Source of the DNA: Papaver somniferum
Lineage: Eukaryota > Streptophyta > Magnoliopsida > Ranunculales > Papaveraceae
Direction of reading: 5' to 3'
Assembly (NCBI RefSeq): GCF_003573695.1
Contig: NC_039360.1
Location: 123,342,336 to 123,406,335, forward strand
Length of the DNA stretch: 64,000 nucleotides
This document shows positions 58,433 to 64,000 of this stretch, in pieces; position 1 is the first letter of the stretch, and each line of letters begins with the position of its first letter. The position numbers were made by a program, and so were the translations under genes. The notes beneath the pieces were generated by a model that was not told where the DNA came from, did no database searches, and worked only from the letters and a program-made list of their open reading frames with translations.

Positions 58433-60054
58433 AAACAGGCTGATATATGGTAATTTTGGACAGGAGTTTGTTATGAGTTACCTGGTTGATATTAGGTGGA
58501 TTAGCTCCCTCCAGATTACTAGTAGTAGTGTTCGACAGTTGTTCCTCATCCATTGGGGTATGTTGGTTGTTGCTCCTTTTAGCCGATTGGTGCCCATTCC
58601 ATTGCATAGCTTGATACTCAGATTGGCTGGATAGGTTGTACAATTTGCGCTTAGGATCAACCAGCTGAGGGTGTTGTTCGGCATCAACAACTTTTAGTTT
58701 CAACTCACTTCGTTTCCTATCCCATAAATTTTTTTCTTGTTGTTATGGTCTCCCATCATCTGTTTTTGTATATCAGCTAAAGTAGGAAAGTTTTGGAGCA
58801 CATTACTTGGAGAAATGATAGCGTTTGGCTATTGAAAGTTGGTATTGGTTTTAGGGAAAATGGTTGTGGGATCCATAGTTTCCTCTAATTCAGGGGAAAT
58901 GTGTACTGTAATGTAACTCTTTCTTGCTGCAGCCTTGATGTTGTTTTTCTTTTTCTTCTGAGGTTCTTTGTTTCTGTAATTCTCCACCAGTTTCCTATGT
59001 CTTTTTTTACATGCAATGGCTTCAGGGTTGGTAGTGGGGATGACTCCAGTGATTGGTTTATCTAGACCAGCTTGAAATATTAGATGTTGTGGCGATCCAT
59101 CCAGTTCTTCACAATGGTTTCTAAGAAGAGTCTTCTGTTGAGCTTCCCTCATCTTAAAAACAAATTCTTCCGCTCCAGCTTTATCAGTGTAGTAGTGGAT
59201 TGTGGGTGGTTCTTTGGGGCTAGTTGGTGGAGTGATAGTTTTTTTGGAGGACGTTGGAGTGATGGGTGTTGATGGAAACTTGTTTATGGAGGTGGATGTA
59301 TACTGTTTGACTGGAGTTTTCTGAGTTTTTTTTCTTCTTCAATGCACAGTAGACCAGGGTGATCAAGAATTCTGCAGACTTTACAAAAAGCGATACCATT
59401 TAGAGCATATGCTAATTCAAGCCAGTGAGAGGTGTTATCATCCTCATATGCATCAACGCCATATTTTAGAGCTTTAGTAACATCTATAGTGATCTGGACT
59501 TCAAGATTTTTCTCATCATCGTCTCTTCCATAAGCTTTCTTAGATGCTTCGTAGATTCCGGCTGGTCCAATTAGATTGCTTATGTCTGGAATGATGTGAA
59601 TTGGAATTCGCTTGACCAGTGCCTAGATGAAGACTTTGTAGAAATTAGCTTCATCAATGTAGTCTGGTCCTGAATATGGCACTTCAGTGAGAACTATGAG
59701 CTTTTCAAATATTCCTTTTGTTCCCCCTTTCCTGAAAACCTTGTAGTCTTCAATACTAGTCAGCCTGATTTGGTAGTAGTTTCTTCTTTTCTTCCAGAGG
59801 GAAACTTCAGCATTCCTGTGTAATTCCCAGTTGTTGTTGATGAATCTTGTTATTTCTCTTGTTTCATAAGAGACTTTGCTGCAATATCTTCCAATGAAAA
59901 CCCATTTCCAATCTATCTTCTTCTTAGGTAGGATATTAGCTTGGTTGACAAAAAATTTTGGGAATAGGTCTTCTGCGATAGTTAGTGATGAGTTCATTTG
60001 TTTCACAAGGTTGTCTATATTTTCTGAATTTTTTGTTCCTAAAGAAGATGTCAT
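58410..60054 (-). pseudogene. LINE ORF1 (DUF4283-type RNA-binding protein) with one internal stop
   Basis: Starts MTSSLGTKNSENIDNLVKQM at 60054. The first domain resembles the DUF4283 fold found in plant LINE ORF1 proteins (WKWVFIGRYCSKVSYETREI, INNNWELHRNAEVSLW, NYYQIRLTSIEDYKVFRKGG, FEKLIVLTEVPYSGPDYIDE). An in-frame TAG at 59623-59625 interrupts it, and the reading continues ALVKRIPIHIIPDISNLIGP, then a zinc-binding GIAFCKVCRILDHPGLLC near 59350. Basic and polar sequence leads to a C-terminus at 58410 that overlaps the ORF2 start by about 20 bases. ORF1 proteins bind the element RNA and help nuclear import. The short overlap suggests re-initiation for ORF2. Confidence 0.75.
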
Positions 60055-62355
60055 GAAAGTGTGGAAGTTGGTTTTAGTGTAGAGGTGTTTGTGGAGGAGG
60101 TGTATATGAAAGGAGGTTTCAATTTTGGGGGGAGAGGTTGTATTATTCTGATACACTTTAATTTGACATTTAAATTGTTGGGTGGAAGTCTTCAGATAGT
60201 ACAAGTTGTTTTTACTTTGGAGTGGAACAAAATGTAGAGGAAGGTGCCAAGAAATACTAGTGCTATAGGAGAGATACCAAGCATAAGTCCATGATTTCCA
60301 GCTAATAGGGTCTTTATCAGAGTTGATGTTGATGTTGATGTTGCGCTGGATAACTAGCAATCTGAAGGAGTATAGCCTGCAAAAATAAGCAACACCAATA
60401 CAATTTCCACTATACAGAGGATAGAAGAGAGAAATATGATAAATTTTTTGAGTTGTACTTAATATGTTCTTTTTGGTCAAATTTTGAACTTGACAAGTCT
60501 TGGGTTTTGAGCTCCATGTGATGGGTGTGAACTGTATGGGGTGATAGTGATGTATGCTTTGCATTATGGTTATGGACAACATTGAATACCAGCTGGGTTG
60601 GTTTGTGAGTGGGTGGTTATGACAGTGTTTGCATTTTGTAGTCCATGTGATGAAGATGTACTTTGTGTGATGGTTGTGAATGAAGATGTGTATCCTAGAG
60701 ACGGTAAAGCTATTGTACCAGATTGAGAAGTTTGTAAGAAGAGTGTTGTAGAATCTAAAGTAATTTAAATCTCTCTTGGTTTTGGACTGCAGTGTGACAA
60801 CGACTTGAGAGTCAAGGCCTTTTACCTGTTTTTGACTAATAGCTAGGATGAAGACATACCTGGTACATGTGCATTTACAAACCTTGTTCTCTATCTCGCA
60901 GTTTGTCCTTCCTTTGAACTTATTGACTGTGATACTGGAGCTTGGGGGTTGTAAGAGGATCCAAAGACACGCACGATTACCAGCTAAGCACATGTGCTTG
61001 ATCATGATGCTAAACGTTTTCTCCTCTATGTGATGGAAAGTTAATGGGCTTCCATTTGCTACTGTAATCCCTTCTTTGCCGAATAGAATGGAGAGCGGTT
61101 GTGGGTCGGCATATGGATTCAACTTCGGATCAAGGGTAGCCCGCATTGGGGGTCTGCTATCCAAAAAGCTGCTAAGTGTTTGATGTCGCCTCTGAACGGC
61201 CAATGAGTTGGGAAAGCGTTCAATAGGTCTTTGCATGCACTTAGTAATCCTGTGCCACCTCATAATCTCGACTAACTGATCTCGAAGATGTAATTTGGAT
61301 GGTTGAGATGCGTTGATTGTTGGTATTCTCATCCATAAGTCATGATGGGGAAAGATTATTTCTAACTTCCAATTCAGTAACTCTGTAACTTCCACTTTCC
61401 CTCACTGCAATTTCCAGTTAGTGCTCCAAAAATTGAAGCTATGACTAAGCAAGACAAAATTGCGTATCTGAATCAGAACGATCTCCCAGCCATGTCTTCG
61501 AATCGGGATACCCGGGTTGCACCAGAGAAAATGAGGGCCAAGGTGAATGTACAAGAGAAATAGGTATTGATTTTGGATACTCATGTAAGAATTTCTGGTT
61601 TTTAGGTGTTGATAGTGGATTTCATAGTTGTAATTTGTTTTATGGGTACATGTTATGATGGTATTGATTGGGATTTTCCCATTTTTCCAATTTGGCAGGA
61701 AGTAGATATAAGCAGTAGCATCAGTGAGGTGCCAAATCCCAGCATACATGAAGGTGCAAAGAGCGTTGGGGGAAGTAAGAAAAGGAGAGTTGATATGCAT
61801 GATAGATCCAGTGCATATGTGATGGATCCTCAGCTTGCACAACTCCAGGGAGAATAAGAAGTATGGGTGGTGTATGTTGTTCACCCTGACAAGGGTCAGT
61901 TTGTGATCAATGAGGGTGTGGTGCTTGTAGGGGATGAGCAGGTGGTTTGTGGTGGTGCAAGACAGGGATTTTACTCTGCACCAGTTCCTGTTTTGAGCAA
62001 AGCCAAGATTCGGGAGAATGATTTCCTTGGTTTCCCCAATGACGTGGTAGTCTTCCCCAATATCTTTCTTTTGGCACCAGAGATGCAGCAGATGGCAAAG
62101 GTTGTTTATGATATTGCCCTCTTCGGCCCAGGTGAGATAACTGCCTCTAATGATGTTCCTGATGAAGTGGTTATGCCTATGTCTACTCCCAGGGGTAACT
62201 ATTTTGTGCCAAGGCGGAGGGCTACACCAGAGGGGGATGATGTTGATAAGAAGGCTGCACCAGAAGCTTGACTTGATATCAGCCATCCCCTTCCAGATGG
62301 TGAAGTAAGATATCATGTAAATGTGTTGTCTTTGTTTCTTGCATATGGTTTCCAT
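60055..62355 (-). other. Open A/C-rich region upstream of LINE ORF1, about 766 codons with one stop
   Basis: In one frame the - strand is open from 62355 to the ORF1 start, apart from a TGA at 61402-61404. The predicted protein is rich in Ile, Thr, His, Asn and Trp, with segments such as ALCTFMYAGIWHLTDATAYI and PISWKSWTYAWYLSYSTSIS that look similar to each other. I cannot match it to a known family. The sense strand is poor in G and T, which by itself lengthens open frames, so coding is uncertain. Over 61606-62271 the opposite strand is also open in exactly aligned codons. Confidence 0.35.
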
Positions 62356-62459
62356 GGATAGACAATTAGGATTAATGGTATGGATTATGGGTTTGATGTT
62401 GGTTGGTTTAAAGATAATGTTGACAATGTTGATTAATCTAATGGTTACGTAGTTCTGGT

Positions 62460-63239
62460 TTATTGAATTGTTCTTGGTTGAGTGGTTGTTGTGTGTAATT
62501 TTGGTTTTGAGCTTGACATAGTGACTAAATAATTTAGCAGGGGGGTTTGGAAGAGGGTTGTCATGAAGGGTTGAGACTGATTTATGGGGTTAATAGTCTT
62601 ATCAGGTTTTTCATAAGGACTATTCCAACTGGTATTATAGGCAAATTTGCTATCATAGAAATAGAATAACATAGGAGTATTGTAATGTAAGACAAAGCAT
62701 TGAAATTTCTTAGCAGATACACAAAGAGGTATCTGAGAAGTAGAATTGCCAGCAAACATAATCCAGGAATCATACGGCTCTTTAGAATCAAATAGGTAGA
62801 ATCTTAAGTAGTTTATTATCTTCCAAATCAACTGACTACCAAATAAGTCCTGAATGTAGATGTTTTGTATATTTGTGGGATTATTATTGAAAATTTCAAA
62901 GAAGTTGTTGAGCAGGGTAGACTTGGGATCTTTCATAACTTGCAGAACATGTAAATCGGATTTCCTCCCAGGGAAAGCTAAGGAATTGGTATTGAGAGTG
63001 ATGGGTGTCTTGTTTGTGATTTCTGTGTATCTCAAGACCTCATAATGTTCAAGACTTATTGTGATTTTTGTGATTTTAGTGATTGGGTTGAGGTAGAAAA
63101 GTGTTTGGAAGTCAATTCTCAAAGTTAGTTTGCCGATTTTAGGAATTTCCTTGGTGATTGTATACTTGCGGGTAGTAGAGTTGTGATTGTGTTCTATGTA
63201 CTTGCATTGACAAGTGAGAATTTGTGATTTGAGATTCAT
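62460..63239 (-). CDS. Hypothetical 259-aa ORF at the 5' end of the long LINE
   Basis: Starts MNLKSQILTCQCKYIEHNHN, 145 bases inside the CT-rich leader, and is uninterrupted. The middle reads YLRFYLFDSKEPYDSWIMFA and GNSTSQIPLCVSAKKFQCFV, resembling two stretches in the open region downstream (see findings). No signal peptide or membrane segment is clear, and no known domain is recognised. It may be an extra ORF (ORF0-like) of this LINE family. A chance frame in A/C-rich DNA is the alternative. Confidence 0.35.
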   Translation of the reverse strand: MNLKSQILTCQCKYIEHNHNSTTRKYTITKEIPKIGKLTLRIDFQTLFYLNPITKITKITISLEHYEVLRYTEITNKTPITLNTNSLAFPGRKSDLHVLQVMKDPKSTLLNNFFEIFNNNPTNIQNIYIQDLFGSQLIWKIINYLRFYLFDSKEPYDSWIMFAGNSTSQIPLCVSAKKFQCFVLHYNTPMLFYFYDSKFAYNTSWNSPYEKPDKTINPINQSQPFMTTLFQTPLLNYLVTMSSSKPKLHTTTTQPRTIQ

Positions 63240-63385
63240 TTGAAATTTCCGGCTAGCACATCCGATGAGCTCCGACCAAAAAGGACCGTTGGAGGAAGAA
63301 GACAGAGAAAAACAGGGGGAAACTAGTCGGAGAGAGGAGAGTAATCAGGCAAGGAGAGAGGAGAGAAGGCAGAGCTCATTTTTGA

Positions 63386-63508
63386 CTCCAAAATTCTTGG
63401 TCCATCCGGTTTTTTTAAAGAGGGGGAAAGAATAATTCTTGGTCCATCGGGTTTTTTAAAGAGGGGGAAAGAATAATTCTTGGTCCATCTCTACACACAG
63501 AAAAACAA
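63386..63508 (+). promoter_or_regulatory. NFD6-like gene immediate upstream region
   Basis: Only about 120 bases separate the start codon from the 5' leader of the long LINE on the other strand. Within it a 41-42-bp tandem duplication (63392-63489) fills most of the space. No TATA box is visible. Confidence 0.4.
63392..63489. repeat. 41-42-bp tandem repeat, 2.4 copies
   Basis: Units begin AATTCTTGGTCCATC at 63392, 63434 and 63475 and continue with (C/G)GGTTTTTTTAAAGAGGGGG AAAGAAT. The third unit is partial. Confidence 0.95.
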
Positions 63509-64000
63509 ATGGCAGCAGCTTCGATTTCTCGAACATCATTGTTTATCCGTAATTTCTGTAAAACAACGAAAACTATAAACACTGTTTCTCATTCCTTCTC
63601 ACTTCCAACTGCAACTTCATCTTCAAATTTCCTCTTCCAACAAGCTCGAATCTCTACCCCTCGAAGGTAGTTTTTAAAACCATTTTGTGATTTTTGTTTA
63701 TTTTTGGTTAAAATTGTGTCTGGGGCATTGATTTATGAATACAAATGTCTTTTTTTTTTCTTTTTTGTGTTGAATTGATTTGAAATTGAAGGTTAAGAAG
63801 AGAAGCATTGTTCTTGAATACCTTGCACCCAATTCACAGCGCGACTGCGGCTGCTTGCCTTGTCTCTAAGCTTCCTACTGAAGTCAGCACATCTACTGAC
63901 GGTTAGTCTAATTATTGCATTTTGTTTTTCTTTCGGATAGATGATATACCCTGTGAAATAATATTGCTAGAACAACAGTAGAATAATGTGCATACTAATT
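63509..64000 (+). CDS. NFD6/NOXY2-like small mitochondrial protein, 5' part
   Basis: Exon 1 is 63509-63666 (MAAASISRTSLFIRNFCKTT...), exon 2 is 63792-63901 (LRREALFLNTLHPIHSATAA, then ACLVSKLPTEVSTSTD), and an intron opens at 63902 and runs past the window. Splice sites are AG|GTAGTT, TGAAG|G and GACG|GTTAGT, and phases join. The Arg/Ser-rich, acid-poor N-terminus is a typical mitochondrial presequence. The HPIHSATAAACLVSKLP core resembles the LLPLHSA-type core of the plant family that includes NUCLEAR FUSION DEFECTIVE 6 and NONRESPONDING TO OXYLIPINS 2. About 89 codons are visible, near full length for the family, so only the last residues should lie outside. Which family member it is cannot be settled here. 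Confidence 0.7.

Larger units (their letters stand above)
54022..63385 (-). mobile_element. Long LINE retrotransposon with ORF1 and ORF2
   Basis: On the - strand it has a CT-rich 5' leader (about 63385-63240: CTCTCCTCTCTCCTTGCC, then TTTCCCCCTGTTTTTCTCTG). About 3.2 kb of nearly open sequence follows, then ORF1 (60054-58410), ORF2 (58432-54287), a short 3' region and a (TAAA)n-type tail (about 54040-54022). Few stops or shifts interrupt it, so it is younger than the other LINEs here. The 3' tail abuts TTTGAAGG, and no matching copy was found at the other end, so the 5' boundary is approximate. Confidence 0.8.

Noticed and set aside
61867..62271. A + strand 134-codon gene
   Set aside because: It lies in exact codon register opposite a longer - strand frame of the LINE, has no upstream start context or homolog I recognise, and neighbouring frames stop. 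Kept only as a finding.
1..64000. CRISPR arrays, bacterial operons, rRNA genes
   Set aside because: Nothing of the kind is present; introns and plant retroelements show this is plant nuclear DNA.

Overview
The window is nuclear DNA of a flowering plant, almost certainly a eudicot. It has spliced genes with GT/AG introns, AT-rich intergenic DNA, and dense nested plant-type transposons. The sequence alone does not fix the species. Only two genes look intact. One is a complete seven-exon gene for the atypical small GTPase LIP1 (CDS 37144-39772, + strand, 336 aa). The other is the 5' part of a small mitochondrial-type NFD6/NOXY2-like gene (from 63509, + strand), which runs off the right edge. Everything else is mobile DNA, pseudogenes or AT-rich spacer.

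Left third (1-28150): a nest of SIRE/Maximus-like, pol-less LTR elements with very long (about 2.4 kb) LTRs. Copy A (4591 to about 8220) has one LTR. Copy B-C (12935-24635) is complete, with two LTRs, an initiator-Met tRNA primer site, a polypurine tract and a 5-bp target duplication (AGAAG). Copy D (25479-27905) is a solo LTR. LTR B is split by a 4.8-kb CACTA transposon (14288-19086; CACTA...TAGTG ends, 3-bp duplication CAT, empty sites visible in LTRs C and D). That transposon carries a cleanly spliced exon of a nucleosome assembly protein 1 (NAP1) gene and a perfect 25-bp-arm hairpin. The B-C and D elements both sit inside an older LINE fragment. An aspartic protease pseudogene lies at 10338-11043.

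Middle (28151-47040): a decayed Ty3/gypsy integrase region, a decayed full-length-like LINE (about 30600-35090) whose reverse-transcriptase core is replaced by foreign DNA, a long-armed inverted-repeat element (35391-36268), then LIP1. The LIP1 upstream region has duplicated TGACGTGG modules and three TGAGTCA motifs. After LIP1 come an AT-rich spacer, a tandem LTR-internal-LTR-internal-LTR copia array (43164-44213), and a Ty3/gypsy gag-protease fragment (about 45100-46850).

Right third (47041-64000): a probable gypsy LTR interrupted by a Mutator-like element (47694-48901, 9-bp target duplication), two 5'-truncated LINEs on the + strand (the second with a 12-bp target duplication), a MITE candidate, a tRNA-like Pol III promoter sequence, and one long LINE on the - strand (54022 to about 63385). 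That LINE has recognisable ORF1 and ORF2 plus about 3.2 kb of unusual, nearly open sequence upstream of ORF1. Its 5' end lies head-to-head about 120 bp from the NFD6-like start codon.

No single new pathway is visible. The best candidates for something undescribed are the gene-capturing CACTA element with its hairpin, the open region at the 5' end of the long LINE, the palindromic GTACGCGTAC array in the LTRs, and the duplicated bZIP-type modules upstream of LIP1.
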